From Prolixibacteraceae bacterium (GTDB lineage Bacteria > Bacteroidota > Bacteroidia > Bacteroidales > Prolixibacteraceae): DNA of 64,000 nt. This document shows, one piece after another, positions 16,748 to 25,729 of this stretch. The translations under genes and the position numbers were made by a program. The notes beneath the pieces are model-generated. The model saw nothing but the letters and a program-made list of their open reading frames with translations, was not told the origin of the DNA and did no database searches. Where the stretch lies: contig JAIBEY010000101.1 in the NCBI GenBank assembly GCA_019459525.1, positions 24,808-88,807 of the forward strand, given 5' to 3'. How positions within the stretch are numbered: the stretch's first letter is position 1; every line of letters begins with the position of its first letter.

Positions 16748-18211
16748 ATGAAGAAATATATTATGAAATTTATCATCCTGACTTTTCTTGCTGTTTTCGC
16801 TGTTATCAGTTGTACAGAAAAGTTTGAGGAAATCAATACTGATCCAGATCGGGCAAAAGATGCTCCTGCCACTAATGTAATGGCCTTTACTTTAAGGTAT
16901 TTTGGAAGTACCTTCTTTGATGTTTGGGCCGACATGAACGAACCATCTACTTATGCAGGTTATCTGGCAAAAATTCAATATATCGATGAAGCTCGGTATG
17001 TTTACAGACCAGGAACTGTTGAAAACAATTGGTATTATGGCTACATTCTATTGAACAACATCAATGAAATGAAGAAAAAAGCTATTGCTGATGAAGCAGA
17101 TAATTCTTTGGGTGCAGCTAAGGTGCTTGAAGTAATGGTGATGCAATTGATGACTGACAGATGGAGAGATTTACCATACAGTGATGCAATTAAATTGGAT
17201 GATGGTGTACTTCTTCCAAAATACGATAAACAAGAAGATATCTATCCAGCCATGCTGGCTACTCTCGAAGAAGCTGCCAACCTCTTGGCATCGGGCGATA
17301 ATGACGTTTTGGGTGAAGGTGATCTATTGTACAACGGTGAAATCGATAAATGGCAAAAGCTTGCAAATTCGATGAGGTTACGTTTAGCTATGCGTATTTC
17401 TGGAGTTTCTCCGGCATTAGCAAAATCTACAGTTGAAGCTGTCTTAGGAAATCCATCTCAATACCCAGTAATGGCAAGCAACGAGGATAATGCAATGTTT
17501 GTTTGGCCCGGAGTTACTCCATACGAAGAACCTTGGTATTCCGATTCTAAAGGACGCGATGATCATGCAGTAAGTGATGTTTTGGTAAATTCACTAAAAT
17601 CATTAGAAGATCCACGTTTGCCGATTTATGCTATTCCTGCTGTTTCTGACAATGAATACAGAGGTTTCACAATTGGTGCTGTTGCTCAGCCTGCTTTGCC
17701 ATCAGTTTCCAGAATTGGAACTCGCTTCAGAAAAACAGCAGCAGGATTCTCTCCTTTAATGAGATATGCTGAAGTCATGTTCAACATTGCAGAAGCGTCG
17801 AAAAAAGGATGGAATACAGGTACAACAACAAAGGTTGCTTACGATGCCGCAGTTCAGGCATCTATGCTTGAAAATGGGGTTGCACAAGCAGATATTACCG
17901 CTTATCTGGCAACTGGAGGCAAAGGTGCATTTGCTGATACTTACGAACAAATCTATCTGCAAGAATGGATTTCCTTGTTTAAACAAGGAATGGAAGGTTG
18001 GTCTTTATACCGCAGAACTGGTATTCCTTCAACTAATTATATTGCACCAGGTTCTAAGTACACAGGACACAACTCTCCTCCATTCAGATATCCTTATCCG
18101 CAAAATGAACTTACATTGAACGGCGCAAATGTTAGTGCATTTGCAGCTGAGGTTAAAGATGATTTTTGGGGTAAAAAAATGTGGTTTGATCAAAGAACTG
18201 GAGTCCAGTAA
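16748..18211 (+). CDS. SusD/RagB-like outer-membrane lipoprotein 1
   Basis: A 487-residue surface lipoprotein. The signal peptide ends in lipobox VISC, followed by TEKFEEINTDPDRAKD, which is characteristic of the SusD-like_2 (PF12771) branch, not the classical SusD branch. TPR-type helices and QEWISLFKQGMEGWSLYRR near the C-terminus are family landmarks. It should cap the SusC1 barrel and capture the ligand. It is the last gene before a strong terminator at 18260, so susC1-susD1 form a closed two-gene unit. Confidence 0.93.
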   Translation: MKKYIMKFIILTFLAVFAVISCTEKFEEINTDPDRAKDAPATNVMAFTLRYFGSTFFDVWADMNEPSTYAGYLAKIQYIDEARYVYRPGTVENNWYYGYILLNNINEMKKKAIADEADNSLGAAKVLEVMVMQLMTDRWRDLPYSDAIKLDDGVLLPKYDKQEDIYPAMLATLEEAANLLASGDNDVLGEGDLLYNGEIDKWQKLANSMRLRLAMRISGVSPALAKSTVEAVLGNPSQYPVMASNEDNAMFVWPGVTPYEEPWYSDSKGRDDHAVSDVLVNSLKSLEDPRLPIYAIPAVSDNEYRGFTIGAVAQPALPSVSRIGTRFRKTAAGFSPLMRYAEVMFNIAEASKKGWNTGTTTKVAYDAAVQASMLENGVAQADITAYLATGGKGAFADTYEQIYLQEWISLFKQGMEGWSLYRRTGIPSTNYIAPGSKYTGHNSPPFRYPYPQNELTLNGANVSAFAAEVKDDFWGKKMWFDQRTGVQ

Positions 18212-18259
18212 CAAACAATAGCTTAATTCTACTTCTTTCCAAGAATTAACTTAACAAAT

Positions 18260-18300
18260 AATAGAGGCCGTTTCTATGTGAAACGGCCTCTATTTTATTT
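18260..18300 (+). terminator. Rho-independent terminator after susD1
   Basis: A perfect 15-bp stem: AATAGAGGCCGTTTC (18260-18274), loop TATGT, GAAACGGCCTCTATT (18280-18294), followed by a T-rich tail. Confidence 0.92.
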
Positions 18301-18400
18301 TATAACGTCCATTATAACAAACTATTAATATAAAATAATCTAAATATATTTCTTCGTTGTTTGGCGCTTTGTCCCCTGAAAAATATATTTAAAATCATGT

Positions 18401-18434
18401 TTTGTAAAAGTATTTTAACATTTATTTACATTTG
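18401..18434 (+). promoter_or_regulatory. Promoter of susC2-susD2
   Basis: TTTG at 18401-18404 and TACATTTG at 18427-18434, separated by 22 nt, fit the Bacteroidota -33/-7 promoter. It predicts a leader of about 150 nt. The gene-free region 18212-18589 holds the preceding terminator, this promoter, a G-loop hairpin and the shared start box. Confidence 0.6.
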
Positions 18435-18511
18435 AAGGCAGATTCCGTAACTGAAGTGATTCGCTTGAAACTCAAAGCCAATGCATACTTATTTTGGATT
18501 GGTTCTTTTAT

Positions 18512-18539
18512 CAGAATATTGGGGGAAAATAGTGTTCTG
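18512..18539 (+). promoter_or_regulatory. G5-loop hairpin in the susC2 leader
   Basis: CAGAATATT (18512-18520) can pair with AATAGTGTTCTG (18528-18539) with a small bulge, presenting GGGGGAA in the loop. It is the counterpart of the hairpins in the susC1 leader; the G5 tract lies 64 nt from the ATG here and 71 nt in susC1 (second hairpin). Confidence 0.35.
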
Positions 18540-18589
18540 AAAAAATAAATCTGGCATTCTGAAAGCTGTTTAATTTAAAATAATTATCT

Positions 18590-21500
18590 ATGAAAAAAAT
18601 CGCGTTATTGCTTGCATTTTTTGCAATTGGTTTGAATGTCGTTCTGGCACAAACCAAGGAAATTACGGGCAGCGTTACCTCCGCCGATGATGGAGGTACT
18701 ATGCCAGGGGTATCAATTTCGGTAAAAGGAACCTCGTTGGGGACCATTACCGACATGAATGGGAAATACACTATAAAGGCACCTGTCGATGCCAAAACAT
18801 TGGTTTTTAGCTTTGTGGGTATGACTTCAGAAGAATTAACTATTGGCAACCAGTCTGTCATTAATGTTCAGTTAAAAGCACAAGACATTTCGGTTGACGA
18901 AGTGGTTGTCGTTGGTTATGGCACCCAGAAAAAAAGAGATGTAACTAGTTCTATATCAAAAGTCAAAGGAAATGATTTGGCTGATAAAGCTAGCTCTAGT
19001 TTTATTTCGCAATTAGCAGGCCGTGCTTCCGGAGTTCAAATTACTTCAAGTTCTGGCGATTTAGGAACTCCACCTAATATTCGTATTCGTGGAGTAAATA
19101 CCATTTCATCAGGTTCTCAGCCCCTAATTGTTGTAAACGGGGTCCCATCAACTTCAGGAAATATTGGGGGTACATACACCAATAACAATCCTATGGCTGA
19201 TATCAATCCTTCTGATATTGAATCTATTGAAATTCTGAAAGATGGAGCTGCAACAGCTATTTATGGTTCACGTGCCTCAAACGGCGTTATCCTCGTGACG
19301 ACAAAAAAAGGCAGTGTACAAAAAACAAAAGTGACCTATGATGCATGGTACGCAAGTTCAAAAGCATCAGACCTTTACGATTTATTAGATGCAGAGCAGT
19401 TTGTAACCATTGCAAATGAAAAATACAAAAACAATGGATCAACTGTTATTCCTGCGGTTATGGATGCCGATCGTACCAATACAAACTGGAACGATTATGT
19501 ATTCAGAACCGGGAATCAGCAAAGTCACAATTTGTCAGTTTCAGGAGGTAATGATGAAACTCAGTTTTATCTTTCTGCCGGTTACAGCGATCAAGATGGT
19601 ATCGTTGTGAACAACAGCTTTAAAAGATATACCTTCAATGCAAATGTTGATCAAAAATTATTCTCTTGGTTGAAAGCTGGTTTCTCTTTTAATGGTTCTT
19701 ATCAGAACAATACTGGTCCAATAAAAGGAACAAACAGTTTATCTGATAATATGTATGCTGCGACACGTATGCTCCCTAACGTAAAAGTTTATGATGAAAC
19801 TCACCCAACCGGTTATAATATTGATGTACTTAGCCCTAAAAGCTTAGGTCGCGGATCAAACACAATTCCTATCGATTTAACTGTTCCCAACATCATGTGG
19901 GTTTTGAATACCAACGTCCAAAAAAATGAATCCTATCGCATAATGCCTACTGCCTATGCTGAGATCTCTCCAGTTAAGGGATTATTAATAAAAACACTTG
20001 TTGGGTCAGACATCTCACTGCTCGATAATCTATATGCATGGTATCCTGAGAGTGGTGATGGACAAGGTTATAAAGGTTTAATAAGCGAAACAAATTATAC
20101 CCGTAAACGTTGGACATTCCAAAACATTGCTTCATACAAAACCACCATCAACGAGAACCACAACATTGACCTTACTGCAGTTAGCGAGTGGTCGAAATAC
20201 GAGTATCGTTCTGTAAACGCAGGAGCTCGCGATATGTCCAGTTCCTTCTTTATGCCTTATATTATATCTAGTACTTATAACACACAATCATCAGGGGGTG
20301 ATTACACGCATAATGGTATCGCCTCATACATGTTCCGGGCCAATTACAATTACAAAAATATTTACTATTTGGGCGGTTCTATTCGTCGGGATGGTTTATC
20401 AAAATTACCTTCAGCAAATCAATTTGGTACATTTTACGGTGCTTCTGCTGCTGTACGTTTATCCGAATTTAGTTTCTGGGAAGGTATTAAAGATGTTGTA
20501 AACGATTTCAGAATACGTGGTAGTTTTGCACAAGTAGGAAATGATGACATTGGAAACTTTACCTACCTTGACACGTTTACCTCTCAATTGTATGGCTCTC
20601 AAACCGGGATTTCATATTATCAAACCGGAAATCCAAATCTGAAGTGGGAAAAGCAGGATATTGTAGATTTTGGAGCTGATATGATGCTATTTAACCGCGT
20701 TAACATAACTTTGGCTTACTGGAAAAAGGTAAATACCGACATCGTATTGGATTCTCCTACTCCGCCATCACTGGGAATTCCATGGAATAGAATCAGCCAG
20801 AATGTTGGTTCGGTCGAAAACAATGGTACTGAAATTGAAGTAGGCGGTCTGGTATTTAAAAATAAAGATTTTAGCTACAACGCTTCTCTAAACTTTTCAA
20901 CTCAACATAACAAGGTAACCAAATTGTTGAGTGATATGAAGTATGAACATTATATCATTCGTGAAGGTGAACCAATGCGTGCACTTTACGGATATCAATA
21001 CGAAGGTGTAAATATGGCCAATGGATTTCCGATGTATAAAAAGGCTGACGGAACAATCATTCAGGGTAACCCTTCTGATAGCAAATATTACCAATACGAC
21101 GCAGCAAACCCGGGAACACTTGGTGCTGCAAGTAGTTTAACTGCTGACGATAAAACCATATTAGGAAACACTATTCCGACTTGGTTTGGAGGATTTGACA
21201 ATACACTTAAATACAAAAACTTTGATTTAAATGTATTCTTCCGCTTCTCTGGTGGTAATAAAATTGCAAATGTAACACGCCGTGACTTATTAAATATGTA
21301 CTTCCAGAATAACGGTACTGAAATTTTGGATCGCTGGCAAAGTGCATCAAACCCAGGCAACGGACAAGTTCCAATTATTATTTACGGTAAAGGCAACTTC
21401 CTGAACCTAGAATCAGATGGTTCTTCTCGTTGGGTAGAAGATGGAGATTTCCTGAAGCTTCAAAATCTTGCAATTGGGTATTCACTACCTAAAACAATTA

Positions 21501-21673
21501 CGAATAAAATGACTTTAAGTCAGGTAAGATGTTACCTTCAAGCACAAAACGTATTTACCATAACAAAATACACTGGATTAGATCCTGAAGTTTATACAAC
21601 GGCTCTTGGGATTGATTGGAATGGAAATCCGCAACAAAGAAGTTTCACCTTCGGTATCAGTGTAGTATTTTAA
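18590..21673 (+). CDS. SusC/RagA-family TonB-linked outer-membrane transporter 2
   Basis: 1027 residues. Signal peptide MKKIALLLAFFAIGLNVVLA, carboxypeptidase-D-like domain (about 23-100), then the classic SusC TonB/plug start EVVVVGYGTQKKRDVTSSIS (about 105-125), plug block DGAATAIYGSRASNGVILVT, and a barrel ending RSFTFGISVVF. It pairs with the SusD protein starting 20 nt downstream. Only the first 120 residues are close to SusC1; the barrels differ greatly, so the two transport different ligands. It has its own promoter and a shared leader box with susC1. Confidence 0.95.
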   Translation: MKKIALLLAFFAIGLNVVLAQTKEITGSVTSADDGGTMPGVSISVKGTSLGTITDMNGKYTIKAPVDAKTLVFSFVGMTSEELTIGNQSVINVQLKAQDISVDEVVVVGYGTQKKRDVTSSISKVKGNDLADKASSSFISQLAGRASGVQITSSSGDLGTPPNIRIRGVNTISSGSQPLIVVNGVPSTSGNIGGTYTNNNPMADINPSDIESIEILKDGAATAIYGSRASNGVILVTTKKGSVQKTKVTYDAWYASSKASDLYDLLDAEQFVTIANEKYKNNGSTVIPAVMDADRTNTNWNDYVFRTGNQQSHNLSVSGGNDETQFYLSAGYSDQDGIVVNNSFKRYTFNANVDQKLFSWLKAGFSFNGSYQNNTGPIKGTNSLSDNMYAATRMLPNVKVYDETHPTGYNIDVLSPKSLGRGSNTIPIDLTVPNIMWVLNTNVQKNESYRIMPTAYAEISPVKGLLIKTLVGSDISLLDNLYAWYPESGDGQGYKGLISETNYTRKRWTFQNIASYKTTINENHNIDLTAVSEWSKYEYRSVNAGARDMSSSFFMPYIISSTYNTQSSGGDYTHNGIASYMFRANYNYKNIYYLGGSIRRDGLSKLPSANQFGTFYGASAAVRLSEFSFWEGIKDVVNDFRIRGSFAQVGNDDIGNFTYLDTFTSQLYGSQTGISYYQTGNPNLKWEKQDIVDFGADMMLFNRVNITLAYWKKVNTDIVLDSPTPPSLGIPWNRISQNVGSVENNGTEIEVGGLVFKNKDFSYNASLNFSTQHNKVTKLLSDMKYEHYIIREGEPMRALYGYQYEGVNMANGFPMYKKADGTIIQGNPSDSKYYQYDAANPGTLGAASSLTADDKTILGNTIPTWFGGFDNTLKYKNFDLNVFFRFSGGNKIANVTRRDLLNMYFQNNGTEILDRWQSASNPGNGQVPIIIYGKGNFLNLESDGSSRWVEDGDFLKLQNLAIGYSLPKTITNKMTLSQVRCYLQAQNVFTITKYTGLDPEVYTTALGIDWNGNPQQRSFTFGISVVF

Positions 21674-21693
21674 TTACTTTAAAATAAAATATC

Positions 21694-23310
21694 ATGAAAC
21701 AAAATAAGATAGTTAAAATATTTAGTATCGGCGTTATTACGTCAGCACTATTTCTAACAGCCTGCGATAAAGACGTTTTAGAATTAATGCCGCTAAATTC
21801 AGTCGGATACGAAGATGCTTTTAAAACACCGGCCATGTGTGAACTCTCTATGGTGGGATGTTATGATGCCGCTCAAAGCGGTTATTATCCAGGCAATGAT
21901 CAGCGTCGTGGTTATCCGTTTGGAGCCGCTTCAATTGAACAAGGCGATATGCGTGGCGAAGATATGCTAAACGTACAGGCTTTCTTTGCCATTACCTATG
22001 GTAGTACCTACGGGACTTCTTCTCCCAATGGACAAGCTTTGTGGGAATGTACCTACCAAATGATCAATAAAATAAACATTTGTATCGAAGGGTTTCAGCT
22101 TGCTGCAACAAAAGGTACTTTAACTGAAGCCAAAGCCAAAGAATATGAGGGAGAAGCCCGTTTCTTAAGAGCATTGGGTTATCATGAATTACTGATTCAT
22201 TTTGCCCGTCCGTATAAAGAAACTGCCGACGCATCTCATTTTGGTGTCCCATTAAATATTGTTCCTATTAATTCTATTGACAAGGTTGAAGCTGCAAAAA
22301 GCGCCGGACGCGCAACAGTGAAACAGGTTTACGACCAAATCATTCAAGATCTTGATTATGCTGAAGCTAATTTGCCGGAGACCAGAACCGGAGGCTTAAA
22401 GATTTCAAGGGCAACCAAAGGTGCAGCTATTGGCCTGAAGACAAGAATATACCAGCACACTGGAAATACTGACAAGGTAATAACGGAAGCGGCTAAGATT
22501 GTTGGTGCAACTTTTGAAAGCCCAATTGGCGGCTATAAACTTACTGCCAACCCTGATGGACCATTCCTAAGTAATAGTGGCAATACCGAGTCCATGTTCT
22601 CGATTGAGAATACTGAATTGGATAATGCAACTGTTAACGGTTCATTATCTCAATTTTACACCAGTGTCCGTTCGCTTGTTTCCTTAAGCCCTGTTATTTA
22701 CAATGCTGATTTCTGGTTAGCTACAGATAAACGTAGAACACTTTTAATCGCAAATAGTACAGCATACAATGCCAAAACTCCATATTGGACCAATAAGTAT
22801 CCGGGAAAAGAAAAAATGACCGATTGGTCGCCAATCTTGCGTTATGCCGAAGTTTTGTTGAATTATGCTGAGGCTGAAGTTCGCAAAAATGGAAATACCC
22901 AATTAGCTGTTGATTTACTAAATAAAGTAAGGAACAGATCGGTTACTGAAGCTGCAAACCAATATACCCTGGCAACCTTTCCTGACACCCCAAGCTTAAT
23001 GAAGGCAATCCTAAATGAAAGAAGAATTGAATTCCTGGCCGAAGGTCGCCGTTGGGCCGATATTCATCGTTTAGCTAAAGATCCCAATTACTTTGTTGCA
23101 GGAAATCCAGGTGTTTCCGGCGTTCCGGCAAAAGCTAACTTTGGAAACCTTGCTGTTTCTACATGGAATGCGGCAAGTGGAGTAGTTGCAGCTTCTGTAC
23201 TTACTGTAAAAGCATATGACTACAGTGACAAACGTTTTGTATTTCCAATCCCTGATTCAGAAACTTCAACGAACCCAAAATTGAAGGAACAACAAAACCC
23301 AGGTTGGTAG
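21694..23310 (+). CDS. SusD/RagB-like outer-membrane lipoprotein 2
   Basis: A 538-residue classical SusD-type lipoprotein. The signal peptide ends in lipobox LTAC, followed by DKDVLELMPLNSVGYEDAF. Central TPR helices (AKEYEGEARFLRALGYHELL; PILRYAEVLLNYAEAEVRK) and the C-terminal block LNERRIEFLAEGRRWADIHR plus FPIPDSE are diagnostic. It belongs to a different SusD branch from the first pair. The operon closes with the bidirectional terminator at 23352, which also serves the converging response-regulator gene. Confidence 0.95.
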   Translation: MKQNKIVKIFSIGVITSALFLTACDKDVLELMPLNSVGYEDAFKTPAMCELSMVGCYDAAQSGYYPGNDQRRGYPFGAASIEQGDMRGEDMLNVQAFFAITYGSTYGTSSPNGQALWECTYQMINKINICIEGFQLAATKGTLTEAKAKEYEGEARFLRALGYHELLIHFARPYKETADASHFGVPLNIVPINSIDKVEAAKSAGRATVKQVYDQIIQDLDYAEANLPETRTGGLKISRATKGAAIGLKTRIYQHTGNTDKVITEAAKIVGATFESPIGGYKLTANPDGPFLSNSGNTESMFSIENTELDNATVNGSLSQFYTSVRSLVSLSPVIYNADFWLATDKRRTLLIANSTAYNAKTPYWTNKYPGKEKMTDWSPILRYAEVLLNYAEAEVRKNGNTQLAVDLLNKVRNRSVTEAANQYTLATFPDTPSLMKAILNERRIEFLAEGRRWADIHRLAKDPNYFVAGNPGVSGVPAKANFGNLAVSTWNAASGVVAASVLTVKAYDYSDKRFVFPIPDSETSTNPKLKEQQNPGW

Positions 23311-23351
23311 TATATACCTTGGAGATTGCATAAAACCAATTTCTGTTAATC

Positions 23352-23395
23352 AAATAGGCCGACTTACCAAAAGTAAGTCGGCCTATTTTCGTTTA
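23352..23395. terminator. Bidirectional terminator, susD2 / response regulator
   Basis: A perfect 16-bp stem: AAATAGGCCGACTTAC (23352-23367), loop CAAAA, GTAAGTCGGCCTATTT (23373-23388). T-rich on the + strand and A-start on the other side, between converging genes. Confidence 0.9.
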
Positions 23396-23421
23396 ATTTT
23401 CCCGCAAAATCTTCAGAGATC

Positions 23422-24132
23422 TTAATTCTTCGTAATTGCAGCATTGAACCTGAACCCAATTCCGTGAAGGTTCAGAATTTTAATGTTTTCGTCGCTTCCC
23501 AGGTATTTTCTCAGCCTCGAAATAAACACATCTAAGCTTCGCCCCAGGTAATAGTCATCCGAACCCCATACCTGTTTTAAAATATCCGAACGACTTAAAA
23601 CCTTGTTTGGATTGTCGCAAAAATAACGAAGCAACTCTGCTTCCTTGTATGTTAACGTTTTCCGTTCGGTATTGGCTTCAAGCACCAGGCTATCGAAATA
23701 AAAATTAAACTGGCCCACTTTATAATAATTCTGGTCGGTAGTCGGCTCGCTGCTCGCCAGGCTTCGTTTCAGAAAAATCCGTATTTTCAACAACAGTTCT
23801 TCCATGCTGAATGGTTTGGTGATATAATCATCTCCACCAATGGTTAGCCCGGTAATTCGGTCTTCCGTCATCGAACGGGCAGTCAGGAAAATGATTGGAA
23901 CGTGGTCGTCAATTTCCCTGATTTCTTTGGCGACAGAAAAACCGTCTTTTTTGGGCAACATAACATCAAGCAGGCAAAGGCTATATTTACCTAGAGCAAA
24001 ATTCTTTACGGCCGACTCTCCATCTTCAAACGAAGTAACCACATATCCGGCTTGTTCCAGATTATCTTTAACTATGAAATTGAGGGTTTGATCGTCCTCA
24101 ACCAACAAAATTTTTTCGCCTTGAAAGTTCAT
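23422..24132 (-). CDS. OmpR/PhoB-family response regulator (RprY-like)
   Basis: A 236-residue regulator. The receiver domain (about 7-122) has LLVEDDQ, phospho-Asp in CLLDVMLPKKDG, Thr in FLTARS, and Lys in YITKPFS. The C-terminal winged helix (about 135-230) shows LTYKEAELLRYFCDNPNKVL and VFISRLRKYLG. It pairs with the kinase whose gene overlaps it by four bases (ATGA). The arrangement matches RprX/RprY of Bacteroides. Targets are not predictable; the converging susCD operon is separated by a terminator. Confidence 0.93.
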   Translation of the reverse strand: MNFQGEKILLVEDDQTLNFIVKDNLEQAGYVVTSFEDGESAVKNFALGKYSLCLLDVMLPKKDGFSVAKEIREIDDHVPIIFLTARSMTEDRITGLTIGGDDYITKPFSMEELLLKIRIFLKRSLASSEPTTDQNYYKVGQFNFYFDSLVLEANTERKTLTYKEAELLRYFCDNPNKVLSRSDILKQVWGSDDYYLGRSLDVFISRLRKYLGSDENIKILNLHGIGFRFNAAITKN

Positions 24133-25517
24133 AACACGGATTTCTTTATTTTCAGGATAAATGTACTGCCTTTCCGCGAATTATCGATCACATTTATTTG
24201 CCATCCATGCCTGTGTGCTATTTTTTGCACATAATCTAATCCCAGGCCAAAGCCTTTCACATCGTGCACATTACCAGTGGGCACCCGATAAAAACGATTA
24301 AAAATCTTCTTCCGGTAATCTTTAGGAATCCCAATGCCATTGTCGTCGAACGAAATCAGGTATTGATTTTTAGATTCTTCAAGCCTGATAATGATATCAG
24401 GTTCAACATCACAGTATTTAATGGCATTGTCCAGAATATTGAAAATCAGATTGGAAAAATGAAGCTTGTCGGCAGTAACTATTGCATGGTCAACCAGAGA
24501 TTCAATCCGTACACTGTAAACCCTTCCGTTCTGGCTATTTTTAAACTCTTTAACCGACTCGGCAATAAACAAATGGAGATCAGTTTGTTCCAGGTTTAAT
24601 TGCAACTTTGTTTTTTCGATGGTAGCCATTTGCAATAGCTTTTCAACATGTGCTGAAAGCCGCTTGTTCTGCTGCCCCACAATGCGAACATATTCGGCCA
24701 GTCGTTCGGGTTGCTCGCATATTTTGGGATTCGACAGAACTTTTGCTGCCAGATCAATAGAGGCAATGGGCGTTTTAAACTCGTGAGTAAGGTTGTTGAT
24801 GAAATTTTTCTGAATCTCGCTAAGTTGTTTCTGCTTAATAATCACATATAAAGCATACCCAAAGAAAATGACGACAAAAAACAATATTCCGTTTAAAAAA
24901 TACCAAGCCATTAAACGGGAATTATAAAACTGCGAACGATCCGGGAAATGAACCCCAAAATAATACGTGTATTTCTCGCAGGTCGGCAAATTACAGGCCT
25001 TTTTCTTTTTTTCTACTTTATTTTGTTTGTTGTAATGCTTATCATACATCAACTCTTCGGCGCTACAGCAAGTCGAATCGGTTTTATCTGTCGATTGGGA
25101 GTAATAATGAGCAGGATCCCTGGTTACATTGCTACCACCATGAACCATTTGCTTTGAGTTGCAATCATAAATGGCATATTCAAAAGCAAGATTGAGGTTC
25201 CTTTTCTTGAATTCAACAGTCAGAAAATGTTCCAGTAAATTGGGGTCAATTACATTATTGACATTCACCACGTAGTAATTATTTGAAATCTGTTCTACCT
25301 GACATTGATCCATCGGTTTCGAAGGATGATCATAAACTTTATTGTTATACTCGTTAATCTGGCTGGCTACACTGCGCAGGGCGCTGGTTGTTTGCAGGTG
25401 AAATTGTTTTTCATTCAGATCGTATGAATTTTTCAGAAAGAAAAACTGGATTAACAGGATTCCCAACACCGAAACAATAGCCATAATTATTACAAACCCA
25501 ATCGATTTCCTCTTCAT
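24129..25517 (-). CDS. Sensor histidine kinase (RprX-like) with cysteine-rich sensor region
   Basis: A 462-residue membrane kinase. TM1 is at about 8-28, an extracytoplasmic sensor region at about 29-205, and TM2 at about 208-232 (YFLNGILFFVVIFFGYALYV). HisKA has the phospho-His in INNLTHEFKTPIASIDL, and HATPase_c shows NILDNAIKYCD and GFGLGLDYVQKIA. No PAS or HAMP is evident. Six cysteines sit in the sensor region (DQCQ, YDCN, STCC, ACNLPTC), which is unusual outside the membrane and suggests disulfide or metal sensing (inference). It is transcribed first, ahead of the overlapping response regulator. Confidence 0.92.
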   Translation of the reverse strand: MKRKSIGFVIIMAIVSVLGILLIQFFFLKNSYDLNEKQFHLQTTSALRSVASQINEYNNKVYDHPSKPMDQCQVEQISNNYYVVNVNNVIDPNLLEHFLTVEFKKRNLNLAFEYAIYDCNSKQMVHGGSNVTRDPAHYYSQSTDKTDSTCCSAEELMYDKHYNKQNKVEKKKKACNLPTCEKYTYYFGVHFPDRSQFYNSRLMAWYFLNGILFFVVIFFGYALYVIIKQKQLSEIQKNFINNLTHEFKTPIASIDLAAKVLSNPKICEQPERLAEYVRIVGQQNKRLSAHVEKLLQMATIEKTKLQLNLEQTDLHLFIAESVKEFKNSQNGRVYSVRIESLVDHAIVTADKLHFSNLIFNILDNAIKYCDVEPDIIIRLEESKNQYLISFDDNGIGIPKDYRKKIFNRFYRVPTGNVHDVKGFGLGLDYVQKIAHRHGWQINVIDNSRKGSTFILKIKKSVL

Positions 25518-25638
25518 AAATCAGCAACTATTTTGCATTTCCCACACGAAACTACTTAAAAAATACGTCTGATTTATCCATTAACATCTCATTAACAAAA
25601 GTTTATTGGCATTAACAGCAATTCAGAAAAAGGTTTTT

Positions 25639-25646
25639 TAGTTTTG
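25639..25646 (+). promoter_or_regulatory. -7 promoter element for the DUF1573 gene
   Basis: TAGTTTTG fits TAnnTTTG and would give a leader of about 77 nt. That leader contains a small perfect dyad, TTGAAT (25687-25692) and ATTCAA (25697-25702). Confidence 0.3.
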
Positions 25647-25729
25647 TGTTCGTTGTAGAACAATAAAATAAAATTGAGTCTTATCTTTGAATAAAAATTC
25701 AATGTCTTACTATATTTTAAAAAAATTAT

